A DNA stretch of 64,000 bases from JBBRDU01 sp038230335 (GTDB lineage: Bacteria; Verrucomicrobiota; Verrucomicrobiia; Chthoniobacterales; UBA10450), in the NCBI GenBank assembly GCA_038230335.1, contig JBBRNL010000001.1, forward strand, positions 124,001-188,000. Reading direction: 5' to 3'. The notes beneath the pieces were generated by a model. That model was not told where the DNA came from, did not search any database, and worked only from the letters and a program-made list of their open reading frames with translations. Positions 9,853 through 18,938 of the stretch are shown in pieces; position 1 is the stretch's first letter; each line of letters begins with the position of its first letter. A program made the translations under genes and the position numbers.

Positions 9853-11889
9853 GTGGAAAATAGCGATCCACGAATGGCTAGCACTTCAACCGCACGCCCT
9901 CGCTGGCAACGAAACGCCTTCTTCCGTTTCTTTGCCTCGGTCAAGCTGGCCGTCATCCTCCTGGCGGTTCTGATCGTGGGAGCCATCGCCGGAACGATCT
10001 ACGAATCGAGTTTCGATGCGAAGGTGGCGCGCGCTTACATTTACGGTGCGCCCTGGTTCAATTTCTGGCTGGTCCTGCTCGCCACGAACCTCGCCGTTTC
10101 CGCCTTGTCGCGCTGGCCCTGGAAAAAGCATCACGTCGCATTTCTGGTCACCCATCTTGGAATTATCACATTGCTAATCGGTTCGCTCATCGGCCGAATC
10201 CTCGGTATCGAGGGAACGGTCACGCTTTTTAAAGGCGAACTACCGACCAACCGTTTGCTCGTGGACGAACACCAACTCCGGGTGCGCGACGTCGACGGGA
10301 TCGTGAAAGGGTATCCGGCCGAATTCCTCCATCATCCACCGAACCCCGATCATCCGCGCGATCTTGGCGTTCTCGCGACCGGCGCGCGGCTCAGCGTGGT
10401 AAACTACGCGCCTGCCTTGGAGGGGAAATTGAATCCGAAACCGTTGACCGAAGGAGGAGCGCCAGCCCTCCATTTCAGCATCAGTACGGCCAAGATGGGG
10501 CAACGATTGGAGAGCTGGCTTTTGGCCGATGATCCTCAACACGGCACATTCTCGATGGGGCTGGCTAACATTGAACTGAAGCGCGGCATCGCGCCCGAAG
10601 GAGCAGACGATTCATCGAATCGCTCGGAGGCGAATCCGAATAAGAACAAGATTACAAATAAGACGGACGAGGCCATTGATCTCGTGGAGTCAATCTTTGC
10701 CTTCAGCAAAGCGCCGGAGGAACAGATAGGCCGCGTCCAGACAGGCGGCAGCACGGGTGCAAAGGTGCGTTTGCTCATGCCGGAGAATGGAAACAAGGGT
10801 CGAGTCACGGTTTCGATCGGTGGTCACGAAGAGGCCTTCGATGTGGCGGAAAATCTGGGAAAAGAGGTTTCTGTAACGGGCACGCCATTCACTCTGAAAA
10901 TGGAAAATTACTGGCCCGACTTTCGAATCCAGGACGGCAAACCGGGTACCCTGAGTGAGCAGTCGAATAATCCCGCCATGCTTGTGACGCTCCACGGCAA
11001 AGGCATTCCGGTCGCTGCCACCGCCGCTCCCAATCCCCACGGGGCCGGCGCGGATTTCAATACGAACGGCGGACCGCCCTCCATGCCTGCGTCGGGCGGC
11101 GAAGCACCGAATCATCTCACCCTCTTTGTCGATAAGGCCGGAGCCATGACCTACGAATTGGTTTCCCGGAAGAACGGAAAATCAACCGGCAAAATTGCCA
11201 TGAACCAACCACTCGCGACTGGCTGGGCGGATTGGCAACTGGTCGCGGACAAGTCCATGGCTCACTCCGAGCAATGGATGGATTTTACGCCCATGCCATC
11301 GAGTGAGAGTTCCATGACACGCGAACTGCCGGATGGCCTGCGCGTTCGTCTTCAGCAAAATGGTGAGACGTTTGAACAATGGGTACCGGCTGGCTGGCAG
11401 ATCACGGTCCCCACCTCTCCTCAGGAAACTCAGATATCTTACGGTTGGAAAACGATTGCCCTGCCGATCGGTTTGGAATTGACCGAGTTTGAAGTGAAAC
11501 GGAATGAAGGCAGCGATAGTCCGGCCGGCTTCAAGAGCACCTTGCACGTATCCACGGCAGAGGGCGAGAGCGCCAACGGTCAATGCTGGATGAACAATCC
11601 TTTTAGCTTTCCGGGAGCCTGGTGGCGGACGTGGACCGGTCTGACCTACAAGATTTCGCAGGCTTCCTGGAATCCGGAAAACCTTTCGCAGAGCACGGTG
11701 CAGATACTGCGCGATCCCGGCTGGTTCTTTAAATGGATTGGATCGTTGCTGATTGTGAGCGGTGTTTTTATGATGTTTTACCTGCGTCCATATCGAAGAC
11801 AAATGGTTGGACAGCCCATCACTCCGACGGGCCAGGCACCGAAAGAAAACAGGACCTCAAGTGAGGAGCCGGTCACAGTGAGTCCGTGA
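9853..11889 (+). CDS. resB: Cytochrome c biogenesis protein ResB
   Basis: ResB/Ccs1 forms the System II haem-delivery and cytochrome c synthetase complex with CcsA (found here at 20540). The N-terminus has three hydrophobic helices (SVKLAVILLAVLIVGAIAG, WFNFWLVLLATNLAVSAL, HVAFLVTHLGIITLLIGSLIG). A periplasmic domain of about 500 residues comes next, then a last membrane helix near the C-terminus (KWIGSLLIVSGVFMMFY). The SVKLA..LLA opening and the ATNL..S turn are typical of ResB. The start is the GTG at 9853 or the ATG at 9874. It follows a tetraheme cytochrome gene by about 30 bp, probably in one operon. Confidence 0.88.
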   Translation: MENSDPRMASTSTARPRWQRNAFFRFFASVKLAVILLAVLIVGAIAGTIYESSFDAKVARAYIYGAPWFNFWLVLLATNLAVSALSRWPWKKHHVAFLVTHLGIITLLIGSLIGRILGIEGTVTLFKGELPTNRLLVDEHQLRVRDVDGIVKGYPAEFLHHPPNPDHPRDLGVLATGARLSVVNYAPALEGKLNPKPLTEGGAPALHFSISTAKMGQRLESWLLADDPQHGTFSMGLANIELKRGIAPEGADDSSNRSEANPNKNKITNKTDEAIDLVESIFAFSKAPEEQIGRVQTGGSTGAKVRLLMPENGNKGRVTVSIGGHEEAFDVAENLGKEVSVTGTPFTLKMENYWPDFRIQDGKPGTLSEQSNNPAMLVTLHGKGIPVAATAAPNPHGAGADFNTNGGPPSMPASGGEAPNHLTLFVDKAGAMTYELVSRKNGKSTGKIAMNQPLATGWADWQLVADKSMAHSEQWMDFTPMPSSESSMTRELPDGLRVRLQQNGETFEQWVPAGWQITVPTSPQETQISYGWKTIALPIGLELTEFEVKRNEGSDSPAGFKSTLHVSTAEGESANGQCWMNNPFSFPGAWWRTWTGLTYKISQASWNPENLSQSTVQILRDPGWFFKWIGSLLIVSGVFMMFYLRPYRRQMVGQPITPTGQAPKENRTSSEEPVTVSP

Positions 11890-11914
11890 TGCCATCCGAC
11901 CAGCGTTTCGAAGC

Positions 11915-12541
11915 ATGAATTTTTTCCGATTAGTCACGACCGCGTTGATTTTGACGAGCTGCTCCTCCGGGCAGAAGCGGCTTTGGACGACAGGTGCAGC
12001 GCAATCTCATAAGTGGGGTTATTACAGCGGTTTTCCGGAGACTCGCTGGGATCCGGATGGCCGATCGATGACCTTGCTGAACGAGTTGCGCTACACGGAT
12101 CCGGAAGGGAACGTCTGGATCGCACCGGCCGGGTCAAAAGTGGACGGCGCGTCCATTCCGAAGTCGCTCTGGTCCATCATGGGCGGTCCTTTCGAAGGAA
12201 GATACCGGAACGCCTCCGTCCTGCACGACGTCTCGTATGATCAGCACAACCGGCCCTGGCAGGAGTGCGACCTCATGTTCTACAACGCCATGCGCTGTAG
12301 CGGTGTGGGGGCAGTCGAAGCCGGTACCATGTATTATTCGCTCTATAAATTCGGCCGGCACTGGGATTACGCAGTGAAAAAAGCGAAGCCGGTGAAAGGC
12401 TCACAAGAACCGGCCGACAGAGAACAATTTCCACGGGCCATTTCGGTGAATGCCAGCGAAGTCAACGCCACGCGCAATTGGATTCAAAGCGCCGAGCCGA
12501 GCGTGGAGCAAATCCAGCAGCGCGCCAACGGCGAAAGGTAG
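11915..12541 (+). CDS. DUF1353 lipoprotein
   Basis: The 208-residue protein starts with a lipoprotein-type signal (LILTSCSSG), predicting lipid attachment at Cys16. The central domain contains the DUF1353 pattern: WIAPAGSKVDGASIPKSLW, an LHDVSYD segment with conserved His and Asp, and a helix ending in MYYSLYKFGRHW. DUF1353 proteins occur in phages and bacteria and have no established activity; the HD-type residues hint at hydrolase-like chemistry (inference). It lies 25 bp after resB but is not an obvious partner. Confidence 0.75.
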   Translation: MNFFRLVTTALILTSCSSGQKRLWTTGAAQSHKWGYYSGFPETRWDPDGRSMTLLNELRYTDPEGNVWIAPAGSKVDGASIPKSLWSIMGGPFEGRYRNASVLHDVSYDQHNRPWQECDLMFYNAMRCSGVGAVEAGTMYYSLYKFGRHWDYAVKKAKPVKGSQEPADREQFPRAISVNASEVNATRNWIQSAEPSVEQIQQRANGER

Positions 12542-12605
12542 GGACGGCGCGCTGCGCCGTCCGCTCTGCGGGCATGTCTTCTGTAACGGCGGTCTGTGAC
12601 CGCCG
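12542..12605. repeat. Pair of intergenic hairpins
   Basis: Two strong palindromes lie in the 214-bp spacer between converging genes. At 12542-12562 there is a 9-bp stem (ggacggcgc / gcgccgtcc) with a 3-base loop. At 12587-12605 there is an 8-bp stem (cggcggtc / gaccgccg). They may end transcription from both sides, but the lack of T-tracts and the similarity to the GC-rich hairpin near 29980 suggest a repeat family. Confidence 0.6.
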
Positions 12606-12755
12606 AAACGGCCGTTGATTACGCCAGTAGTGTTTGTGTGGTACGCACGCTGTCGGTGAGGTCCATCGCCGTCTTCGCTGGCTCGGGATGACCGTTTTTG
12701 TGCATGCTCGATTCCGGTCCTTGTCGATAAGGCACCGTTACACTCCCAACCGCCC

Positions 12756-14453
12756 TCAAAGTTTACCCGGGCCCCAGAGCGCGTGGCCCGGTTTTGCGCC
12801 GGTATGTTCGCCCTCTTTCAGAACCTGCACGCCATTTACGAAAACATGCCGCATGCCGACGGCATATTGGTGCGGCTTATCGAAAGTGGCTCGGTCTGAA
12901 ATTGTGGCGGGATCAAACACGGCGAGGTCCGCGAACATTCCCTCTTTGACAAGCCCCCGATGATCCAGTCCTAGATTGGTGGCCGGTTGAGCGCTGAGCC
13001 GGCGCACCGCTTCTCCCAACGAGATCACTTTTTCGTCGCGCACATATTTACCAAGCACGCGCGCGAAATTGCCGTAGGCGCGCGGATGCGGATTGGATTT
13101 CAAAAAAGCCCCTTCGGGCGCCTGGGAGGCCTCGTCCGACCCGAAGGAGATCCACGATTTGGCCATTTCCTTTTTCACGTTCTCCTCTGACATCAGAAAA
13201 TAAATGGTATCGATGCGCGATTCGTCCTCCGCGATGAGATCCATGATGGTCTCAATCGTGTCTTTCCCGCGCGTTTTCGCCACCTCGGCTAACGACTTGC
13301 CCGTGAGTGGTTTTAATTTGTCCGACTTGAAGCCCACCAGCAGAATGCGATCGGGCGAGCCGGCCGCCAGATAAAGATTTTCCCACGCGTCGGTCGGCGT
13401 GTTCACTTCTGCGGCAATCCTGGCGCGCATGGCCGGGTCGCGCAGGCGCTGGTACAAGGCAGGATAGCCGCCATCTTCGGTCCAGGGCGGCAGACAGGCG
13501 TCGAGACCGGTTCCAGCTGCGGTGTAGGTATACATATTGGCGCGGATCTGTAGTCCTTCTTTCTGCGCCGCTTCAATGCGTGAGAGAAGAGTGTCGAGCT
13601 TCGTCCAATTTTTCTCACCCGCTGCTTTGATGTGGTAGAGCTCGGCGGGCAGGCCGGCTTCGCGACTGATCCGGACCAGTTCGTCAAAGGCTTCGAGCAG
13701 CCGGTTTCCCTCACTGCGCATGTGCGAGATATACTTGCCCTTATATTTTGCGGCCACCTTGCACAGCTCGATCAACTCCTCCGTGCGCGCGTAAAAGGCG
13801 GGGGGATAAATCAGAGACGTGCCGATGCCGAGCGCGCCTTCTTCCATTTCCTTTCGCACCAGCTCACGCATCTGTTCGAGCTGCGGCGGGGTTGGTGGTT
13901 TGTCTTCCAATCCAACCGCATATTCCCGAATGGTGGTCGCCCCGATGAACGACGCGACGTTGCAGGAAACTCCACGCTTCTCGAGATAACGCAGGTATTC
14001 CGCCAGGGTTGTCCACGGCATGTCGTATTTGAAATCCTTCTGCTGCGTCCGTCTTCGCTTCTTCATTTCATCATTCAACGGACCCATCGATTCTCCTTCG
14101 CCCATGATTTCAGTGGTGACGCCCTGCCGTACTTCGCTCTGCGAACGGCCGTCCAGGATGAGCGACTCCGTCGACCATGAGAGCATGTTGATGAAGCCCG
14201 GCGCGATCGCCAGGCCTCTGGCGTCGACTACAATCTTCGCCGCGGCCTGTCCGAAATCGCCGACTCCGGCGATACGATCACCGCGAATGGCGACATCCGC
14301 CTTCCGGCCGTCGCCCCCCGTCCCATCGTAAACCGTGCCGTTTTTGATAATGACATCGAATGAAATCGCACTGTCGTTAGGCAATATTCGAGTGCTGAAC
14401 AGGCTGAGAGTAAGGACGGCGACGACTCCAGCCAAACTTGGGGAAATGCGCAT
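12756..14453 (-). CDS. D-aminoacylase-family amidohydrolase, exported
   Basis: The 565-residue amidohydrolase-superfamily protein has a signal-like N-terminus. The N-terminal beta domain (FDVIIKNGTVYDGTG) and TIM barrel follow the N-acyl-D-amino-acid deacylase/D-aminoacylase pattern. Metal-ligand positions downstream are kept: SHMRSEG (His), YHIKAAG (His) and SFGSDEA (Asp). The first metal motif, normally GFIDxHxH, is GFINMLSW and lacks both histidines. The position normally held by a metal-binding Cys reads EIMGEGES. This may be a divergent subfamily with other metal chemistry. The substrate is unknown; D-amino-acid or peptide turnover in the envelope is plausible. Confidence 0.8.
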   Translation of the reverse strand: MRISPSLAGVVAVLTLSLFSTRILPNDSAISFDVIIKNGTVYDGTGGDGRKADVAIRGDRIAGVGDFGQAAAKIVVDARGLAIAPGFINMLSWSTESLILDGRSQSEVRQGVTTEIMGEGESMGPLNDEMKKRRRTQQKDFKYDMPWTTLAEYLRYLEKRGVSCNVASFIGATTIREYAVGLEDKPPTPPQLEQMRELVRKEMEEGALGIGTSLIYPPAFYARTEELIELCKVAAKYKGKYISHMRSEGNRLLEAFDELVRISREAGLPAELYHIKAAGEKNWTKLDTLLSRIEAAQKEGLQIRANMYTYTAAGTGLDACLPPWTEDGGYPALYQRLRDPAMRARIAAEVNTPTDAWENLYLAAGSPDRILLVGFKSDKLKPLTGKSLAEVAKTRGKDTIETIMDLIAEDESRIDTIYFLMSEENVKKEMAKSWISFGSDEASQAPEGAFLKSNPHPRAYGNFARVLGKYVRDEKVISLGEAVRRLSAQPATNLGLDHRGLVKEGMFADLAVFDPATISDRATFDKPHQYAVGMRHVFVNGVQVLKEGEHTGAKPGHALWGPGKL

Positions 14454-14498
14454 GCGCTGAGTTTGCCCATGGCGGCGGCGCGCGTCACGAAATTCCCG

Positions 14499-15008
14499 TC
14501 AGTCATAGCGGATCGCGATCACTTCCAGATTTTCCTCCCCGCAGGGATACTTGAAGCGCACGCGTTGCCCGACTTTCGCATTTATCAGAGCGCGTGCGAC
14601 GGGCGATAGCCAACTGACCCAGCCGCGTTCGTGGTCGGTTTCGTCCACACCGACGATCTTAAACTCCTCTTCGCCGTCTGGTCCGCGCACCGTCACGGTG
14701 GCGCCAAATGTCACAGAGTTGGCGGGAAGTTCTGGTGGCGAAACGACTTCCGCGGACTGCAAGCTTTGCTCGAGCTGGAAAATTCGCTGGTCGATCAATC
14801 CAAGACGGCGTTTGGCATCCGGATCCTCGGGAGCGTTGCGTAATTTTGGTCGCTCTGTCTGGACCAGGCGTTCAAGTTCGCCACGGAGGCGATCTGCGCC
14901 GGCGCGGCTCATGTAGTTTCGTGTTCCGGGCGGCAGGGCGGACAGGGTCGGCTGAAGGTCGGGCAGTTCGGGTCCTTCATTCTCTTCCCGGGTAAACGCC
15001 TTACTCAT
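14499..15008 (-). CDS. GreA/GreB-family transcription elongation factor
   Basis: From the ATG at 15008 the 169-residue protein shows a coiled-coil region (DRLRGELERLVQTERPKLR to QLEQSLQSAE). It is followed by an FKBP-like C-terminal domain with GATVTVRGPDGEEEFKIVG and ISP-like WLSPVARALINAKVG. Gre factors enter the secondary channel of RNA polymerase and stimulate cleavage of backtracked transcripts. The loop between the two coiled-coil helices includes acidic residues (APEDPDAK) as expected. The long N-terminal tail before the coiled coil is unusual and resembles GreB-like paralogues. An upstream in-frame ATG at 15086 would add 26 residues with no family support. Confidence 0.82.
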   Translation of the reverse strand: MSKAFTREENEGPELPDLQPTLSALPPGTRNYMSRAGADRLRGELERLVQTERPKLRNAPEDPDAKRRLGLIDQRIFQLEQSLQSAEVVSPPELPANSVTFGATVTVRGPDGEEEFKIVGVDETDHERGWVSWLSPVARALINAKVGQRVRFKYPCGEENLEVIAIRYD

Positions 15009-15161
15009 CGGCAGAAACGTAACTGCGGCCACCCTGGCCGCCAATGGGGATATAAGGTGGAACGGCCTCTCCGACGGCGTGGGCAAAAACCAAAGCGGCG
15101 ATGCCGCTCATGCATAACATCGCGCTCGGAGATCGCGCTCCATCACTACGCGTCTCCCTTC

Positions 15162-16250
15162 TTATTTTTCTGACTCTTTCAGCAACCGCGCGAGCTCATC
15201 TTTCCACAATGCAGCGATCGTGTGGCTTCCATGCCCACGCGTCTTGTCACTGAACGGAATGACCACGGCGCGACCGTGCGGCACGCGTTTGATCTCTCGC
15301 TCCAGAAGCCCGAGCTCCGGAGGATTGATCAGGTCGTCGGCAAAATTAATCGCGAGCAAGGGTGCCTGAATTTTCTCCAGGTTCGGGCCGGGATCGTAGT
15401 CATGCGAAGCTTCCAAGGCATAGAGGACATCGTTGGCATCGTCCGTCTTCGTGATCTGCTCGACGAACTTGTTTAGGACCTCATCCGCTCCACCCAGGGA
15501 AGGCGCTTCTTTCTGTCGCAAAATAGGATTGCTGCTCATTAACCAAAGCATTTCCGCGGCGGTGCGCAGGCTCGGCGGTTGATCCGTGTAATCCCCCAAT
15601 TTCCAGGCCGCATCATTCCGGATTGAATCAATAATGACGCGGCGCCAGGCGCGATTGCGTCCCGAGATTTGCGCTGGCAGACTGGCCAGCGGCATGAGCG
15701 CATCCATGAACTCGGGATGCGCTTCGCCCCATAGCCAGGTGTGCATCCCGCCCATCGATGTTCCCATGACAAGGCGGGCGTGATGAACATCCAGCGCTCC
15801 CGTCAGTAGGCGGTACTGCGCCTCTACCATGTCGACGTAGCCGTAGCGCGGAAATTTGGCGCGCATCCCGTCGCTCGGCTTGCTCGATTTGCCGTGCCCA
15901 ATTCCGTCGGGCAGAACAATAAAATATTTCGTCACATCGAGCGGCTGACCCGGACCGAACAACTCGCCCGCGAATTCCGGCCGAATAAATTGCGCACCAC
16001 TCCCGGTGGTTCCGTGCGTGATGAGAATGGCATTGCGCGTGCGGCCTTGCGCGTCTTTCTCCGGTTTTCCCAGAGTGCGATAGTGAATGCGGAGTTCGGG
16101 CAGACTGTCGCCAGAGGCGAACTGAAATTCATGGATGACGCAGTCCGCCTCGATCGGCGCTGGATAATCGGCGGCGTGAGCCAGCGCTGCGGCTGCCAGG
16201 ATGGAAAGAAGTGACGTGAACTTCGCCGTGCGCGTTAAAAAAATAGCCAC
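15162..16250 (-). CDS. MetX-like alpha/beta hydrolase, exported
   Basis: This alpha/beta hydrolase of the homoserine O-acetyltransferase (MetX) family has a signal peptide (ILAAAALAHAADYP). The nucleophile elbow is GTSMGGMH (Ser about 144), preceded by GIGHGKSS. The Asp is likely in INFADDLINPPE, with a C-terminal GHGSH for the His. True MetX enzymes are cytosolic; export makes methionine biosynthesis unlikely, so an esterase or acyltransferase role on an external substrate is more probable (inference). The gene stands alone between a Gre factor gene and a plus-strand nuclease gene. Confidence 0.8.
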   Translation of the reverse strand: MAIFLTRTAKFTSLLSILAAAALAHAADYPAPIEADCVIHEFQFASGDSLPELRIHYRTLGKPEKDAQGRTRNAILITHGTTGSGAQFIRPEFAGELFGPGQPLDVTKYFIVLPDGIGHGKSSKPSDGMRAKFPRYGYVDMVEAQYRLLTGALDVHHARLVMGTSMGGMHTWLWGEAHPEFMDALMPLASLPAQISGRNRAWRRVIIDSIRNDAAWKLGDYTDQPPSLRTAAEMLWLMSSNPILRQKEAPSLGGADEVLNKFVEQITKTDDANDVLYALEASHDYDPGPNLEKIQAPLLAINFADDLINPPELGLLEREIKRVPHGRAVVIPFSDKTRGHGSHTIAALWKDELARLLKESEK

Positions 16251-16405
16251 AGATGAACACTGATCATCACAGATCGGCGAGGGCAGAGCAACGTTCGGCT
16301 GCGCGTCAGAGACCGGGTCGTAGTCACTCCAATTCCTTGCCGATGGGCCGCCTGATTCCGGTCTTGTTCTGACCCCCAGGTGCCGTCTGGTGTACAGCTT
16401 GCTCG

Positions 16406-17707
16406 ATGCGGAGCGTGCGCGTTGCCTTCGTCTCAGTCTTTTTTTGCCTGATTGCTATGGGCAGCCCGGCCATGGAGTTGGGGCAGACCAAGGATTCGAT
16501 CCTGGCGCAGCATGGGTCCGCTACGGAGGAGAATCACAGTAAAAATACCGCGGTTTATCGGGCCGGCGCCTGGAAAGTAGATCTCGAATATCGGGATAAC
16601 ATCGCTTGTAAGCTGACGTTTACGAGAATCGGCCAGCTCAGCGAAACGGAAATACAATCCGTTCTGGCGCAAAACGCCAGCGGAACGGAGTGGCACGAAG
16701 TTGCCACGGAAGGCCCCCGGCGAAGTTGGCAGCGGACCGATTTTGCGACCGCCGAATGCGACCGTATCAGTCCTCGTTCCATTACCTTCGTTCAGGCGCG
16801 ACCGGAGCAGGAAACATCGCCGACGTCAGCCATGGTTGAAGCACAGTCTGCATCAATCCCGGCAGAATCGTCTTCTCCAACCGTTTACGCGATGGAGCAG
16901 CCGGCGAAGATTTCCTCGCCGCCGCCGGTGTCTTCCCCAGGCCTTGTCACAATCTTCGGGATTTTTGCCGACAGCCATCCTTTGGTCTTCATCATCCCTT
17001 CCCTTCTTCTGCTGCTCGCATGGCTGTTCAAGCGCGTTATCAAGACGCCAGCCGAGCCGGCCCTCCCGCCGCGCCGAATCGTCACTCCGCGCGTAGCGAA
17101 TGATGCCATGGCCACCGAGGCGGCTGAGCCGACCCTGGACGGGCTGGAGCCCGAGGCATTTGAATTGTTGATTGGGGAGATTTTCCGCCGGCAGGGTTAC
17201 GCCGTGGAAATGTCCGGAGGAATCGGCTCGGACGGAGGCAATGATCTCACCTTGCGCAAAGCCAACGAAATGGTTCTGGTACAATGTCGGCACTGGAGCA
17301 CGTGGAAAGTGAGCGCGCCGTCCGTGCAGGAATTTTACGGAACGATCATGGCGGCCGGCGCGACCCACGGAATTTTCGTAACGAGTGGACGCTACACGCG
17401 GGACGCGCGCGCGCTCGCTGAAGGAAAGCCGATTCGTCTGGTCGACCGGGTTGAGCTCGAACAGTTCATCCGCGAGGTCGCGAAGCCGGGCGAAAATCTC
17501 TTCGACCTCGGCCAATGGATGGAAGGTTTTGCTTCCTCCGTGTCGGTGGTGGATCCGGCATGCCCCTTTTGCAACCGGTCCATGAAGTTAAAACGAGGAT
17601 TCCAGGGACGCCCGTTCTGGAGCTGTCAGACATTTCCGGGTTGTGGGGGCAAACGCGATGGTCGAGTCGAGTTGTTGCGAACGCGCTTCGTTTCTGCTGA
17701 GCTGTAG
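16406..17707 (+). CDS. Membrane protein with Mrr-type nuclease and C4 zinc-finger domains
   Basis: The 433-residue protein has a signal-like N-terminus, a Ser/Pro-rich periplasmic or linker region, and a central membrane helix (PLVFIIPSLLLLLAWLF, about residue 195). A cytosolic restriction-endonuclease-like Mrr domain follows (about residues 245-350): LEPEAFELLIGEIFRRQGY, GGNDLTL and VQCRHW, which cover the Glu and the D..QxK-like core (QCR in place of QxK). The end has a topoisomerase-type C4 zinc finger (CPFCNRSM..CQTFPGC). Known relatives bind or cut foreign or modified DNA. Membrane anchoring is seen in some Mrr-like proteins. Whether the QCR site is active is uncertain. Confidence 0.78.
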   Translation: MRSVRVAFVSVFFCLIAMGSPAMELGQTKDSILAQHGSATEENHSKNTAVYRAGAWKVDLEYRDNIACKLTFTRIGQLSETEIQSVLAQNASGTEWHEVATEGPRRSWQRTDFATAECDRISPRSITFVQARPEQETSPTSAMVEAQSASIPAESSSPTVYAMEQPAKISSPPPVSSPGLVTIFGIFADSHPLVFIIPSLLLLLAWLFKRVIKTPAEPALPPRRIVTPRVANDAMATEAAEPTLDGLEPEAFELLIGEIFRRQGYAVEMSGGIGSDGGNDLTLRKANEMVLVQCRHWSTWKVSAPSVQEFYGTIMAAGATHGIFVTSGRYTRDARALAEGKPIRLVDRVELEQFIREVAKPGENLFDLGQWMEGFASSVSVVDPACPFCNRSMKLKRGFQGRPFWSCQTFPGCGGKRDGRVELLRTRFVSAEL

Positions 17708-17758
17708 CCAAAACGCGTCAGATCCGCGTCGCCTAACCAACTCGCGGGGTCTGCTACG

Positions 17759-18376
17759 CTATCTTTTTTTCCGCTCGCCTTCAATCTGGGCGAGGAGTGC
17801 CTTATCCGCGGCCGCCATTTGACGAAAATATTCCGCCGTTGCCTCCAGCACGGAGGGATAGGCCGCGAACCGCTTCCGCAATTTTTTCGTGGCGGGATCG
17901 TAGAAGAAAAAAATGTCCTGGTCGAGGTTGGGCATGACCAGTTCGTCGCTCAGTTTCTGAAAATGGGCCAGTTCGCTCAGGCCGGCGCGCAGAACCCCCT
18001 CGGCTTTATGTAGCGCGGAAATCGTTTTGATGTCGAGTAACTCGAGCCCGCCCGCCTGAAGAAAGGCGGCGTAATCGTTAGCGCTGTGCGTCGAGGTCCA
18101 GTTGAAGGTGTGGACGGGCGGCATCTCGCCGGCATCCAGAGCGCGACGAAATTCATCCGCCTTCTTTTGCATGTCAGTGCCCTCGTGCTCTGCGTTCACG
18201 ATCTCCTCCTGAACATTCTCCTGCAGAGACGCGAGAATCTGATCGCGCCGTTTTGCGTCGCGCTGATGCTCCTGATAACTATTCAGCCAGAAGGCGCCAT
18301 ACACTCCGGCGAAGACCAGAATGAGCTCGGTCGCCCAACGCCCGGCTTTGGCAGTGAATGAATTGCTGCGTTCCAC
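17759..18376 (-). CDS. Single-pass membrane protein of unknown function
   Basis: I do not recognise a family by name. The 205-residue protein has one N-terminal membrane helix (ATELILVFAGVYGAFWLNSY). An amphipathic, charged helix (EHQRDAKRRDQILASLQENVQEEI) and a helical extracytoplasmic domain follow. The opening resembles small DUF6090-like proteins in which a membrane helix leads into a coiled coil, but this is weak. It stops about 50 bp from the converging Mrr-type gene and starts next to a PhzF remnant. Confidence 0.55.
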   Translation of the reverse strand: MERSNSFTAKAGRWATELILVFAGVYGAFWLNSYQEHQRDAKRRDQILASLQENVQEEIVNAEHEGTDMQKKADEFRRALDAGEMPPVHTFNWTSTHSANDYAAFLQAGGLELLDIKTISALHKAEGVLRAGLSELAHFQKLSDELVMPNLDQDIFFFYDPATKKLRKRFAAYPSVLEATAEYFRQMAAADKALLAQIEGERKKR

Positions 18377-18428
18377 TATCTACCGTTTCTACGCAGGATT
18401 GCTGCCGTCAAATCGGCGAAGGTCCGGC

Positions 18429-18844
18429 ATGAACATTCCGTACTACGAAGTGCTTGCCTTTACGAGCCGCGTGCTCAAAGGGCGCGATTATTTCGCAGTC
18501 TTCGAAAGCGAAAAAGAGGTGGCGGCGATCCAGCCGGATTTCGCCGTCATCGCCGGGCTCGTTGCGCAAGGCGTGATCATCACCGGACCTTGGGAAAAGT
18601 CCGATTTCGTCTCGCGCTATTTTGTTCCAGGTGCGGGCATCCCGGAAGATCCGGTGACCGGGTCGACCCATTGTGTCCTGATCCCCTATTGGTCGAAGCG
18701 CCTCGGGAAACGTAAGATGCGGGCGCGCCAAATCTCACCGGGGGAAGGTGTGACTTGTGGTGCGAGGATCGGGGAGCATGCGTCGGGATCGGTGGGAATG
18801 CTCTCACCTATCTGGACGGCACACTGCACGTCGACGTGTCCTGA
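18429..18844 (+). pseudogene. PhzF-family isomerase remnant, truncated and frameshifted
   Basis: The reading frame from about 18429 matches the C-terminal half of PhzF-family proteins (LKGRDYFAVFESE, RYFVPGAGIPEDPVTGSTH, RARQISP). After about 18740 the match moves to another frame, which reads DLWCEDRG, then GGNALTYLDGTLHV and stops at 18844. A single frameshift near the run of G at 18739-18744 therefore breaks the gene. The N-terminal half, including the catalytic Glu region, is absent because the neighbouring minus-strand gene begins just upstream. It is almost certainly inactive. Confidence 0.82.
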
Positions 18845-18867
18845 CGTTTGCCAGGATTTTGGCGGGA

Positions 18868-18883
18868 AGGGAGCTTGCTCCCT
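18868..18883. repeat. Hairpin downstream of PhzF remnant
   Basis: A perfect 7-bp inverted repeat (agggagc / gctccct) with a 2-base loop lies between the remnant and the small zinc-ribbon gene. It is similar in design to the element at 9823. No T-tract follows, so it is more likely a repeat than a terminator. Confidence 0.5.
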
Positions 18884-18938
18884 CAACCGTGCCACGGCCG
18901 CGGTTCGCCCATGGTTTTATTAGACAGCGGGCCGCGCC

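Noticed and set aside
15162..16250. Cytosolic homoserine O-acetyltransferase (metX)
   Set aside because: A clear signal peptide makes a biosynthetic role unlikely, so only the family is named.
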